Below are positions 10,577 to 20,751 of a stretch of 64,000 nucleotides of DNA, in pieces. A model generated the notes under the pieces. The model saw nothing but the letters and a program-made list of their open reading frames with translations, was not told the DNA's origin and ran no database searches. The stretch is from assembly GCA_947593975.1 (NCBI GenBank), contig CANQDW010000005.1, positions 1-64,000 on the forward strand, read 5' to 3'. Origin of the DNA: an uncultured Lachnospiraceae bacterium. GTDB taxonomy: Bacteria; Bacillota; Clostridia; Lachnospirales; Lachnospiraceae. Made by a program: the position numbers and the translations under genes. How positions within the stretch are numbered: position 1 is the stretch's first letter; the number at the start of each line of letters is the position of its first letter.

Positions 10577-11491
10577 TCACACTCTGAGATGCTTTCTCAT
10601 GGTCCATACACTTCCCAAAAAACCTATTCCCACGCCTACCGCTATCGAAACGGGCACAAGAACGGCAAATACATCACTAATGTCCAGAAATACAAGTATA
10701 TCCGAAAGCACTGAAAATTTATCCGCTATAAATGAAATTATCCCTGAATACATAAAATACAATATAACAAGCGGTATCGCCGCGCCTACCAGACCGATAA
10801 CAACGCCTTCGATGATAAACGGAAGCCTGATAAACGAATCGGCTGCGCCTACCAGCTTCATTATCCCTATTTCTTCTCTGCGCACCGCGATTCCCATGGA
10901 TACCGTAGTATTTATCAAAAATACAGCCACTGCGAGCAGGATTATTATGATCGCCGCGGATACATATCCTACAAGCCTGTTGATATTTCCAAGTCCGCGC
11001 GCCGTTTCCGCCGAACCTTTTACTTCTCTTACGCCGTCTAGTTTTTTGATATATTTTATAAGGCCGCTTTGTTTTGACACGTCGTTAAGATGCACTTCGT
11101 ACGAAGCCGAGTCCCTAAGCGGGTTGTCGGAACCGAATGTTTCAGACAGTTCGTTTTCGGAATCCGCAAACACATCTTTTTTAAACTTTTCCCAGGCTTC
11201 GTCCGCAGATACGAACTTTATATCAAGCACTTCTTCCCGACTTCTTATGCTGTTTCCTATCTCTTCGATAGTATCTTCGCTTATGCCTTCATCAAAAAAA
11301 ACGGTTACTCCGACAGACGTTTCCGCATTTTTTACCATATATTGAAAATTGCATACGATAAAATAAAATATCCCAAACAAGAACAGGCAGGCCGATATCG
11401 TACCGATCGAAGCAAGCGTAAACAAGCCGTTCTGCCTGATATTTTTCATTCCCTGCTTTAAACCGTATAACAACACGTTAATACATCTCAT
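10577..11491 (-). CDS. ftsX: Cell division protein FtsX (permease-like)
   Basis: FtsX N-terminal LYGLKQGMKNIRQNGLFTLASIGTI and C-terminal permease domain; immediately downstream of FtsE. Confidence 0.92.
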   Translation of the reverse strand: MRCINVLLYGLKQGMKNIRQNGLFTLASIGTISACLFLFGIFYFIVCNFQYMVKNAETSVGVTVFFDEGISEDTIEEIGNSIRSREEVLDIKFVSADEAWEKFKKDVFADSENELSETFGSDNPLRDSASYEVHLNDVSKQSGLIKYIKKLDGVREVKGSAETARGLGNINRLVGYVSAAIIIILLAVAVFLINTTVSMGIAVRREEIGIMKLVGAADSFIRLPFIIEGVVIGLVGAAIPLVILYFMYSGIISFIADKFSVLSDILVFLDISDVFAVLVPVSIAVGVGIGFLGSVWTMRKHLRV

Positions 11492-12188
11492 ATGCATATC
11501 CACCTTTACTTTCATCATGAGTAAGCTTGCCGTTATGCATCGCGATCACGCGCTTCTGCATCATATCAACAACTTCATTATTGTGCGTAACTACTATTAC
11601 GGTTGTGCCGAGTTTATTAACCTCGTCAAGAAGCTCCATAATGCTCCATGCATTTTTAGGGTCAAGATTGCCTGTAGGTTCGTCCGCAAGGAGTATGCCC
11701 GGCCTGTTCACAAGCGCCCTTGCAAGCGCAACCCTCTGCTGCTCCCCGCCGGAAAGTTCCTGCGGATTGGCCGTAAGCTTTTCCGTAAGCCCAACCATTG
11801 AGATCACTGAAGCCACATTCCTGTCCATTTTCCATTTCGGAACTCCGATAACCCGCTGCGCCAGAGCCACATTTTCAAACACATTCCTGTCGCCCAACAG
11901 TCTGAAATCCTGAAATACCACTCCGATGTTCCTCCTGTACTTAGGTATATTCCTGCGTTTGATCTTTGAATTATCCTTTCCCGATACTTTTATAATACCC
12001 TCTGTCGGCTCTATCTCTTTAAGAAGCAGTTTGATAAGGGTTGATTTGCCCGAACCGTTTGGTCCTACTATAAAAACAAATTCCCCTTTTTTTATTGAAA
12101 AAGAAACTCCGTCAAGTGCGTCCACACCTTCTGAATATGTTTTAGATATATTCTCAAATTCTATTATATATTCCCCGTTATCCTGCAC
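11478..12188 (-). CDS. ftsE: Cell division ATP-binding protein FtsE
   Basis: ABC NBD with GPNGSGKST, LSGGEQQRVALARAL; paired with FtsX. Confidence 0.93.
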   Translation of the reverse strand: MQDNGEYIIEFENISKTYSEGVDALDGVSFSIKKGEFVFIVGPNGSGKSTLIKLLLKEIEPTEGIIKVSGKDNSKIKRRNIPKYRRNIGVVFQDFRLLGDRNVFENVALAQRVIGVPKWKMDRNVASVISMVGLTEKLTANPQELSGGEQQRVALARALVNRPGILLADEPTGNLDPKNAWSIMELLDEVNKLGTTVIVVTHNNEVVDMMQKRVIAMHNGKLTHDESKGGYAYEMY

Positions 12189-12204
12189 TGCCTTTCCTCC
12201 ATGA

Positions 12205-13311
12205 TCAGTAATTATTGTTTTCCATATACTTAATGTACTTCGATACCATCAGCGCAATCTTAAACGTTATCGCGTCTTCAAACACCCTGAGGTCAAGCCC
12301 CGTGCTCTTCTGCAGTTTGTCAAGCCTGTATACGAGCGTATTTCTGTGTATATAAAGCTGTCTTGACGTCTCCGATACGTTAAGGTTGTTTTCAAAAAAC
12401 CTGTTGATCGTATTAAGCGTCTCCTCGTCAAAATCTTCAAGCGACTGTCCGCCAAAACTTTCCTTTATGAACAGACTGCAAAGCTGTACAGGGAGCTGAT
12501 ATATAAGCCTTCCTATACCAAGATTATTATATGCAATAACATGCTTATCACTATAGAAAATATTACCCACGTCAAGCGCCATTCTCGCTTCTTTATAAGA
12601 ACGCGAAACTTCCTTTATATCTTCTACGATAGTTCCGTAAGCAACGCATACATTTGTCATTGCTTCCGTATTCAGCATGTCAAGTATCATCCTCGCCGTT
12701 TTATCCAGATCATCATAATCTTCCGACACTTTCAGTTCCTTGACAACGATGATATTCTTTTCGTCTACAGCTGTAATAAAATCTTTCGACCGCACTGCGA
12801 ACAGGCTTCTTACTATCTCAAGCACGTTATTGTCATTTTTATCAAAACTCCCTTTCGAAGACCTTGTCGATATCAGAAACACCCCTCGTCTGACATTAGG
12901 TTCGATGTGGAGTTTTTTGGCGCGGTTATATATATCCACAAGCAGAAGATTGTCTAACAGCAGATTTTTAATAAAATTATCTTTATCATACCTTTCCTTG
13001 TATGCCACAAGAAGGCTCTGCATCTGGAAAACTATCATCTTGCCTATCATATGTACGTCTTCGCCGTCGCCTTTTACGAGCACGATATACTCAAGATGAT
13101 TATCGTCAAACACCTTAAAGAACTGCATACCCTGCACTTCCTGGCTGTCCGCCGGCGAATCCGCAAATGATATGACAACCTGCTCATAGCCTGCCGTTTC
13201 TTCAAATGTCGAAGATATAACCTGCCCTTCAACATTCATTATGCATATCTCTGCCCGCGAGATATTCTTTATCCCCTCTATAGTATTTTGAATAACCTGA
13301 TTAGATATCAT
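12205..13311 (-). CDS. CdaR/PucR-type transcriptional regulator
   Basis: C-terminal PucR helix-turn-helix (FENNLNVSETSRQLYIHRNTLVYRLDKLQKSTGLDLRVFEDAITFKIAL). Confidence 0.85.
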   Translation of the reverse strand: MISNQVIQNTIEGIKNISRAEICIMNVEGQVISSTFEETAGYEQVVISFADSPADSQEVQGMQFFKVFDDNHLEYIVLVKGDGEDVHMIGKMIVFQMQSLLVAYKERYDKDNFIKNLLLDNLLLVDIYNRAKKLHIEPNVRRGVFLISTRSSKGSFDKNDNNVLEIVRSLFAVRSKDFITAVDEKNIIVVKELKVSEDYDDLDKTARMILDMLNTEAMTNVCVAYGTIVEDIKEVSRSYKEARMALDVGNIFYSDKHVIAYNNLGIGRLIYQLPVQLCSLFIKESFGGQSLEDFDEETLNTINRFFENNLNVSETSRQLYIHRNTLVYRLDKLQKSTGLDLRVFEDAITFKIALMVSKYIKYMENNNY

Positions 13312-13357
13312 ACCTTCTCACCCCGATAAAACTGTATATTTATATTAGTGTATCACT

Positions 13358-15655
13358 TTAAGACAAAAAAGTAAAGGCTGACGCCACTATATCCGGATCA
13401 ATGTTGTCTACATCTGTAAGTTCAGCTATTGCCAAGGCTTTTCCGCGGTACAGACAGCACTCTTTCTGAGTATATGACTCCTCAGACAGAGGATCTGAAT
13501 TGCCAAAAGCAAGAAGCTTTACTCCGGCTGTTTCAGTATATTTTACTTTCTTTTCCGACTGCGTGCACACATTTCCGTTCTCATCGGCTGCCTCCAGCAT
13601 AACGTATGCAAGTACCGCTCCGTTTAATTCGGCACGGTCGCTCACAGAGACATCGGTACGCAGGCTGACAGCTTCGCCCGCGGTGCATACCACGCTGCGG
13701 CTTACCAAAACTCCGTCCTTATATGCGGCGGCTTCTATCGTTCCCGGCATATACTCCGCCTCATACATAACCCTGTATTTCATCTCTTTCCCGGCTTTTT
13801 TCTTTCCAAGCGAAACGCCGTTTATTATAAGTTCAATCTCATCTGCGCATGAAAAGACTTCAATATGCACCTTTTTTCCTTCATATCCGCCAAATGTCCA
13901 TGAAGATATCAGATCGGCAAACGACCACATCGACGCATCTTCATTTTCATAATCCTTTTCGGGATCATGCACGCCGATATAAGGCTTCATCTCATTGTTC
14001 CACACGCAGTCCCTGTAGTATGACTGCGGACGCTTATTGCCGCATACATCAATGTCTCCGCACCATGCATATCTCCACGGATATTTTCCGACGAAGCCTA
14101 TATCGTCCTTTGAATATTTCACCCGTCCTATTCCGGCTTCGCCCAAATAATCAAGGCTGGTCCATACAAAATCCCCTATCACATAAGGAAATCTTTCAAC
14201 CTTTTCCCATATATTAAAAATGTCATTTGCAAAAGCTTCGCTTCCGTAAAATACCCTGTCCGGAAACAGTTTTGCATCATTTTCATATCTGTCGGGCATA
14301 TAGTTGTATCCGACAACATCCAGAGGCTCTATAAACTTTTCGGTAATCTCGGCAAAATGTTCCTGCGCTCCCGGTTCATACAATATGCAGACCGCATTTG
14401 TAACCGCTCTTGTACTGTCAAGTTTCCTTATATAATCCGCAAGCATTGCGGCCGTATTATATCCGTCTGAACTTCCGTTCCTTTCGGGTATCTCATTTCC
14501 GGTCGACCACATGATCACAGACGGATGGTTCCTGTCGCGCATTACCATGGACGTAACGTCTTCTTTCCAGTATTTTTCAAAAAACATCCCGTAATCATTC
14601 GTTGTCTTCGATACATTCCAGCAGTCGAAGATCTCGTCTATGACCAGTATGCCCATTTCGTCACATGCATCAAGGAAAGCCTTTGACGGCGGATTATGGG
14701 CGGTACGTATCGCATTATAGCCATTTTCCTTGTGCAACCTTACCTTTCTTCTTTCGGCTCCGGTATAAGAAGCAGACCCCAGTATCCCGCAGTCGTGATG
14801 TACGCATCCGCCTTTCAGCTTAAGCGTTTTGCCATTTAACCTAAATCCATGTTTCGCGTCAAACGAAATATCACGCACGCCGAATTTAGTCTCGCTTTCA
14901 TCGGCTGCGGTATCCCCGCACAGTATTTCCGTCTTCATCGTGTACAGATACGGATCGTCCACAGACCACAGCTTAAGATCGTCATCCTCAAAGCATACCG
15001 TGACTGTCTGCTTGGAACCTGCGCCGCATATACTTTCGGCACGATCCTCAAGTATACAGTTTCCTTCTGCATCATAAACCGTATGCTTTACCGTAAATGC
15101 TTTTTCTTCCCCGCTGTTATTTTCTACTTCTGTAGATATCTGTATTTTCCTGTTTTCCTGAGTGACAATATATGTCCCCCACGGCTTTATCATCAAATCG
15201 TTTCCGATAAGCAGCCACGCCGGCCTGTATATTCCAAGTCCGCTGTACCATCTTGTATTGGGCTGATTGCTTATTACCGTAACCTTTATTTCATTTTCGC
15301 TTCCGTATTCAACATATTTTGTTATATCGCAGTGAAATTCCGTATAACCGTACGGATGCCTCCTGATCAGATTTCCGTTGCAGAATACCGCCGCATTCAT
15401 ATATACCCCTTCAAATTCCAAAAGCAGCTTCTTGCCTTTCCATTCCCGGGGCACATATATTTTTTTCACATAATCAAATGCGCCACCCTCACAAAACGCA
15501 TTATTTGCCTGTCCCTTCGCATCCTTGCTCCGCGCAGCTGTCACGCTGTGATCATGTGGGATCTCAACCTTCTGTTTTGGTGTCGGAATCCAAAAATATT
15601 TATCAACATCAGCAACAAAAAATTCCCAGTCTTCATTTAGTAAAATACGCTCCAT
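13358..15655 (-). CDS. Glycoside hydrolase family 2 protein
   Basis: GH2 domain order and motifs (FEGVYMNAAVFCNG, NGYNAIRTAHNPPS, RDRNHPSVIMWSTGNEI). Confidence 0.92.
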   Translation of the reverse strand: MERILLNEDWEFFVADVDKYFWIPTPKQKVEIPHDHSVTAARSKDAKGQANNAFCEGGAFDYVKKIYVPREWKGKKLLLEFEGVYMNAAVFCNGNLIRRHPYGYTEFHCDITKYVEYGSENEIKVTVISNQPNTRWYSGLGIYRPAWLLIGNDLMIKPWGTYIVTQENRKIQISTEVENNSGEEKAFTVKHTVYDAEGNCILEDRAESICGAGSKQTVTVCFEDDDLKLWSVDDPYLYTMKTEILCGDTAADESETKFGVRDISFDAKHGFRLNGKTLKLKGGCVHHDCGILGSASYTGAERRKVRLHKENGYNAIRTAHNPPSKAFLDACDEMGILVIDEIFDCWNVSKTTNDYGMFFEKYWKEDVTSMVMRDRNHPSVIMWSTGNEIPERNGSSDGYNTAAMLADYIRKLDSTRAVTNAVCILYEPGAQEHFAEITEKFIEPLDVVGYNYMPDRYENDAKLFPDRVFYGSEAFANDIFNIWEKVERFPYVIGDFVWTSLDYLGEAGIGRVKYSKDDIGFVGKYPWRYAWCGDIDVCGNKRPQSYYRDCVWNNEMKPYIGVHDPEKDYENEDASMWSFADLISSWTFGGYEGKKVHIEVFSCADEIELIINGVSLGKKKAGKEMKYRVMYEAEYMPGTIEAAAYKDGVLVSRSVVCTAGEAVSLRTDVSVSDRAELNGAVLAYVMLEAADENGNVCTQSEKKVKYTETAGVKLLAFGNSDPLSEESYTQKECCLYRGKALAIAELTDVDNIDPDIVASAFTFLS

Positions 15656-15686
15656 TTTTTATCCCCTTTTTCCAAAAATATAATTT

Positions 15687-15728
15687 AAAAAGAGGCCGAC
15701 CACTTATTATAGTGTAAACAGCCTCTTT
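15687..15728 (-). terminator. Rho-independent terminator downstream of the UgpC/MsmX-type ATPase
   Basis: aaagaggc...gcctcttt stem with internal ccact/agtg; minus-strand T-tract (CTCTTTTT). Confidence 0.75.
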
Positions 15729-15762
15729 AAATATACTATATTTTATTTGTTATGTACAGTAA

Positions 15763-16878
15763 TTAATTAGTAATTACCTGCTCTGTTTCCTTATCAAACA
15801 GATGAGCTTTCGACATATCAAATGCGATAGTAACCGTATCGCCCGGCCTTGCCGTTGTACGAGGGTTAACTCTTACGGTAATGTCATACTTATCAACAGT
15901 AAAGTACAGGAATACTTCTGCGCCAAGCATCTCATATACCTTAACTGTTGCGTCAAGGCAGCAATCCTTTGCCTGTGATATAAACATTTCCTCATCTTTA
16001 ATATCTTCAGGCCTGATTCCGAGAACTACTATCTTATCTTCATATCCTGCGTCAATAACTTTCTTAGCCTTTGTTTCGGGAAGCCTTATTGAATAATTGT
16101 CGCCAAACCTAAGGTCTACATTATCGCCTTCCTTAACAACCCTTACATCAATGAAGTTCATCTGCGGAGAACCTATAAATCCTGCAACGAACAGATTGCA
16201 CGGTTTCATGTAAAGGTCAAGCGGCGTATCTACCTGCTGTATAACACCGTCTTTCATTACAACGATTCTCGTACCGAGAGTAAGCGCCTCTGTCTGGTCA
16301 TGCGTTACGTATATAATAGTTGTCTCAAGTCTCTGATGAAGCTTGGAGATCTCGATACGCATCTGCACACGAAGTTTTGCATCAAGGTTTGATAAAGGCT
16401 CATCCATTAAGAATACCTTAGGATCACGCACGATAGCTCGTCCCATAGCCACACGCTGTCTCTGTCCTCCTGACAAAGCCTTCGGCTTACGATCCAACAG
16501 ATGTTCAATGTCAAGGATCTTAGCTGCCTCATGAACCAGTTTGTCAATCCTGTCCTTCGGGGTCTTCCTGAGTCTTAATCCAAACGCCATATTGTCATAT
16601 ACGGACATATGAGGATACAGAGCGTAGTTCTGGAAAACCATCGCTATATCTCTGTCCTTAGGCTCAACATCATTAACCAGCTTGTCGCCTATGTATAATT
16701 CTCCTTCCGTGATCTCTTCAAGACCTGCAATCATACGAAGTGTTGTAGATTTACCGCATCCTGACGGTCCTACAAAAATAATGAATTCCTTATCTGCTAT
16801 CTCCAGATTGAAATTCTTTACTGCTACAAATCCGTTAGGATATGTCTTGTTAATGTTTCTCAATGATAAACTTGCCAT
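15763..16878 (-). CDS. Carbohydrate ABC transporter ATP-binding protein (UgpC/MsmX-type)
   Basis: [36 protein letters not shown]-type C-terminus; no permease or binding-protein genes in the window. Confidence 0.93.
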   Translation of the reverse strand: MASLSLRNINKTYPNGFVAVKNFNLEIADKEFIIFVGPSGCGKSTTLRMIAGLEEITEGELYIGDKLVNDVEPKDRDIAMVFQNYALYPHMSVYDNMAFGLRLRKTPKDRIDKLVHEAAKILDIEHLLDRKPKALSGGQRQRVAMGRAIVRDPKVFLMDEPLSNLDAKLRVQMRIEISKLHQRLETTIIYVTHDQTEALTLGTRIVVMKDGVIQQVDTPLDLYMKPCNLFVAGFIGSPQMNFIDVRVVKEGDNVDLRFGDNYSIRLPETKAKKVIDAGYEDKIVVLGIRPEDIKDEEMFISQAKDCCLDATVKVYEMLGAEVFLYFTVDKYDITVRVNPRTTARPGDTVTIAFDMSKAHLFDKETEQVITN

Positions 16879-17052
16879 TTTTTGTTTTTCCCTCCTAAAG
16901 GTTATATAACTTCATTAAGTATGCACAAATATAATATTTAAATGTGCTCGCAACGTATATGATACACCCTCCATTACTAAAAATCTATATTGTTTCTTTA
17001 CAAAATATTCACTGTTATTTTGTGTAATTTGCACATACATATTATGCATATT

Positions 17053-17934
17053 TTAATCAAGGAACTTCTCCGCGCCCACAAATCCCTCTCCGAGCACCTC
17101 TCTTATATCGGATATCATAACGAATGCTTTGGCGTCTTTTTCGCTTATTATCCTTATTAATTTTATATATTCACGCTTTGGCGCCGCGCATATGAGCATG
17201 TCCTTATCATTGCCGCTGTACATCCCCTTCGCCTTTACCAGCGTAACGCCCCTGTTTGCCCGGTTCATTATCTGATAAGATATATCTTCCGAATTATCCG
17301 TTATCGCAATAACAAGTTTGGAATATCTGATACCGCTTACGACAGCATCCATAACTTTGGAGGTGATATACACTGCGATAACCGCATACATGGCGCTCCT
17401 TATTCCAAATGCCGCCGCCCCAAGAGCGATTATCACGGTATCAATATACATAATGACAGTGGCTATACTGTACTGCGGAATATAATGCCTTATGATCGCG
17501 CCGAGAAGATCCGTCCCTCCCGTTGACGACATCCTTACCATAACTATACCAAGTCCCGCCCCCGACAGTACGCCGCCATATACCGCGCCCATGAGCATAT
17601 CGTTTCCGAGAACCGGTATCTCGGGCAAAAAAGACAGTTCCGCAGTAAATATGACTACGGCAAAAAATGAACGTATGATATATTTTCTGCCCTTTACGTA
17701 TCTTCCCGCTATAAACAGCGGTATATTTATCACGGCATTGGTTATCCATACCGGGATCCCGCCGTTAAAAAATGAGCGTGTCAGGAATTTCACAATAATA
17801 GCGAATCCCGATACGCCGCCCGTTACAAGCCCCAGTGGTTCATATATAAACCTTACGCCCGCCGCCATAAGGCTTACACCGATAAATATAAGAATGATAT
17901 CCAGAAATATATTTTTTTTAAGCAGAATACCCAG
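17053..17934 (-). CDS. YitT family membrane protein (DUF2179)
   Basis: LVTGGVSGFAIIVKF and C-terminal DUF2179-like domain; the ATG at 17868 cuts into TM1, and the frame stays open upstream only to CTG at 17934. Confidence 0.85.
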   Translation of the reverse strand: MGILLKKNIFLDIILIFIGVSLMAAGVRFIYEPLGLVTGGVSGFAIIVKFLTRSFFNGGIPVWITNAVINIPLFIAGRYVKGRKYIIRSFFAVVIFTAELSFLPEIPVLGNDMLMGAVYGGVLSGAGLGIVMVRMSSTGGTDLLGAIIRHYIPQYSIATVIMYIDTVIIALGAAAFGIRSAMYAVIAVYITSKVMDAVVSGIRYSKLVIAITDNSEDISYQIMNRANRGVTLVKAKGMYSGNDKDMLICAAPKREYIKLIRIISEKDAKAFVMISDIREVLGEGFVGAEKFLD

Positions 17935-17957
17935 TCAAGACACTCCTCTCAAAATAT

Positions 17958-18683
17958 TTAGCTGTCCTCCTTATTATATTCTGCCAATAATGAATCTAAT
18001 ATACGTTCCTTTCTTTTATTATCCATATATTTTCTTTTTACTATACTAAAATACAGACTCTCTATGCCAAGCTTTCTTATCCATTTGGCAGGCTTTACAT
18101 GTGTCATTATTATATCTTCCGATATATTGCCCACTCCCACAAGAAGCTTCGCATTGAGCTTTGACTTATTTTCCGCGATCCAGTTTTCCAGTTCCGGGCT
18201 CTTAAACATAAGAAGCAGCACGTCGGGAACCCTGGTATTGATATCGTTAATAACGCTTTCATCACTGTAGCCGGCGTCCATGGAATACATGCCGCACATA
18301 TCTGCCTCGGGACTGCGTCCGGCAAACAGCTGTATAAAAAGTTCGGTATCTTTCTGATTTTCTCCGATCACATATACTTTTTTATTTTTACATAACTCCC
18401 CGATTATCTTTATCAGGCTGCGGTAATCATCTATCGCTCCCCTTGTTTTTTTCCTCGGCACCCCGTTAAATACAATATCTTCGGCGGGCAGCACAAGATC
18501 CGCTTCGCTTACGGCGTCCCTTCTGTATTCCGGATCCTCCGCAGCGCTTTTTAACGTACCCACCGAAACCATATATATAACATTTATGGCTTCGCTCATC
18601 ATATATGACTGTACAAGGCCTTTAAGTTCCCGCTCACTCACGGTATTTACTGAAAGTCCCATTATATCCACGATTTCACCCAT
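17958..18683 (-). CDS. WecB/TagA/CpsF family glycosyltransferase
   Basis: LPAEDIVFNGVPRKK...YVIGENQKDTELFIQ...VPDVLLLMFKSPELENWI...LLVGVG...PAKWIRKLGIESLYFSI. Confidence 0.85.
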   Translation of the reverse strand: MGEIVDIMGLSVNTVSERELKGLVQSYMMSEAINVIYMVSVGTLKSAAEDPEYRRDAVSEADLVLPAEDIVFNGVPRKKTRGAIDDYRSLIKIIGELCKNKKVYVIGENQKDTELFIQLFAGRSPEADMCGMYSMDAGYSDESVINDINTRVPDVLLLMFKSPELENWIAENKSKLNAKLLVGVGNISEDIIMTHVKPAKWIRKLGIESLYFSIVKRKYMDNKRKERILDSLLAEYNKEDS

Positions 18684-18707
18684 ACAATATCATCCTCCGG
18701 CATAATA

Positions 18708-19829
18708 TTATTGCTCAGTCAGTATCCCTGAATCGGCCGAACCTACAATGATAAGAATATCGATTCCTTCATCCATTTGCCCCGGTTCTATTTCCGCGCC
18801 GTTAAAATAATGCTTCAAATCCCGTCCCATACCTTCTTTTGCTACATATATAATAGTATTATCAATAATCTCGGAATTATCTGCGATCTTTACCACGGTC
18901 AGTCCGTCTTTTTCAAGCATGCTTTTCGCTGCCGCGGCAATGCCTTCCGTACCGCTTCCGTTAAGCACCTTTATATTCTTCCCTACCGACGGGATAGAAA
19001 CGTCGTTTACCTGCTCGGTAGTATGCTTATCATCTGAAAGGATAGTCTCGTACTGCTGTTTCGCTTTCTTTACGCTGATAAGATAATCTTCAAGCTCTGC
19101 TTTGCCCGAGATCATATGGCAGTATATATACGCCGGGTCGACCGCCGCATACGTATCCGCATACTTAAGTTTACTCTTCACTTTAAGGTCAGATACTAAC
19201 GATTCATACTTAAGCTTAATAAATCCCTGCATATCATTATTGCCGGCATACTGCGCCGCCTCGCTTATAAGGCTTTCGGAAGGCGTATATAATCCCGTAT
19301 CCGCATCTTTATCAAACCAACTGTTAAATACGCTGCTTTCTGCCGCTGTATAATACCCTATGTCTATACCCAGATAATCTTCCAGCATAAGTATCCCGTA
19401 CTCATATGATGTATTGTCCGAAAAATAACTGTTAAGCAGCGACATTTTCATGATTTGCGGCACATCTGCTCCCGCGGCGCACATCCTTTTATATACTTCG
19501 CTGCCGATAGTAAACTGCGTGTTCGCGGGAATTGTTATAAAATCCAGATTACCCGTCACGGTATTAAGAACTTCTATTACGATTCCTTCCACCACTGAAT
19601 TTTCGGGATTGACAGAATATATTATATTACGTGAAATCTCATCGGCGGTAACGTCGCCGACTATATCGAGCATGTCCTTTTCGCCCGTTTCATCCGCGGT
19701 CACTTCATAATACTTCATCGTAAGGCCATAGCTTCCCATTGCAACCAAAAGAAGCAGTACCACGGTAAAAAACGATCTTAAAAACATCACAAATATTATT
19801 TTGCCTATGCTGTTTTTCTTTTTCATCAC
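18708..19829 (-). CDS. Membrane-anchored LCP-like protein with LytR C-terminal domain
   Basis: N-terminal TM; VVEGIVIEVLNTVTGNLDFITIPANTQF...LEDYLGIDIGYYTAAE resembles an LCP domain; IKVLNGSGTEGIAAAAKSMLEKDGL is LytR_C-like. Confidence 0.7.
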   Translation of the reverse strand: MMKKKNSIGKIIFVMFLRSFFTVVLLLLVAMGSYGLTMKYYEVTADETGEKDMLDIVGDVTADEISRNIIYSVNPENSVVEGIVIEVLNTVTGNLDFITIPANTQFTIGSEVYKRMCAAGADVPQIMKMSLLNSYFSDNTSYEYGILMLEDYLGIDIGYYTAAESSVFNSWFDKDADTGLYTPSESLISEAAQYAGNNDMQGFIKLKYESLVSDLKVKSKLKYADTYAAVDPAYIYCHMISGKAELEDYLISVKKAKQQYETILSDDKHTTEQVNDVSIPSVGKNIKVLNGSGTEGIAAAAKSMLEKDGLTVVKIADNSEIIDNTIIYVAKEGMGRDLKHYFNGAEIEPGQMDEGIDILIIVGSADSGILTEQ

Positions 19830-19983
19830 AGCTACCTGCCTTATCTTTTATTATAAAACGATATTTCCCCAATTATCGCCATTCTATCACAATCATCAGG
19901 AAAATACAAATATTGTTGCTCATTTCGCAAAAAAACTCTATACTTAATAATGATAAACCAATTAAGTCAGGAAGAATGTATAT

Positions 19984-20709
19984 ATGAAAACAGTTATTAT
20001 CACAGGTGCGTCCCGCGGAATCGGAAAAGCTGCGGCGCTGCGTTTTGCAAAGGAAAATGTTCATATGGCTATCGCCTGCCGCAAAAATTCCGACATGCTT
20101 GAAGCGGTAAAAAGTAAGGTCATGTCGCTCGGTTCAGACTGCATAACCTATACGGGGGATCTGTCTTTATCAGGCAATGTAAAAGAACTTTTCACAGCCG
20201 TAAATGAGGCTTTCGGCGGTACCGATATACTTATCAACAACGCCGGCATATCGCATATAGGCCTTTTACACGACATGTCCGATAAGGAGTGGCGCAACGT
20301 CTTTGGCTCTAATATGGACTCCGTATTTTACTGCTGCCGGGAAGCTATCCCATCGATGATATCAAAAAAATCAGGCTGCATAATTAATGTATCCTCGATA
20401 TGGGGAGAGTGCGGCGCCTCGTGCGAAGTTGCGTATTCGGCTTCAAAAGGAGCCCTTAATTCATTTACAAAGGCCCTTGCAAAAGAACTTGCCCCGAGCG
20501 GCATTTCGGTAAACGCTGTCTCATGCGGCGTAATCGATACCGACATGAATTCAGTCTTTACGCCGGAAGAGAAAAAAGAAATGATAAACGATATTCCCGC
20601 GGGACGGTTCGGAACGCCGGAAGAGATCGCGGATATGATATATTCATTAAGTTTGCAGAGCCCTTATCTGACCGGACAGATAATTACTGCTTGCGGTGGA
20701 TTAATATAA
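19984..20709 (+). CDS. SDR family oxidoreductase (FabG-like)
   Basis: TGASRGIGKAAAL, NNAGISHIG, YSASKGALNSFTKALAKELAPSGISVNAVS. Confidence 0.92.
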   Translation: MKTVIITGASRGIGKAAALRFAKENVHMAIACRKNSDMLEAVKSKVMSLGSDCITYTGDLSLSGNVKELFTAVNEAFGGTDILINNAGISHIGLLHDMSDKEWRNVFGSNMDSVFYCCREAIPSMISKKSGCIINVSSIWGECGASCEVAYSASKGALNSFTKALAKELAPSGISVNAVSCGVIDTDMNSVFTPEEKKEMINDIPAGRFGTPEEIADMIYSLSLQSPYLTGQIITACGGLI

Positions 20710-20751
20710 CTGCTATACTTAATTGGATATAACTTTATAGGAGGAAGAAAA

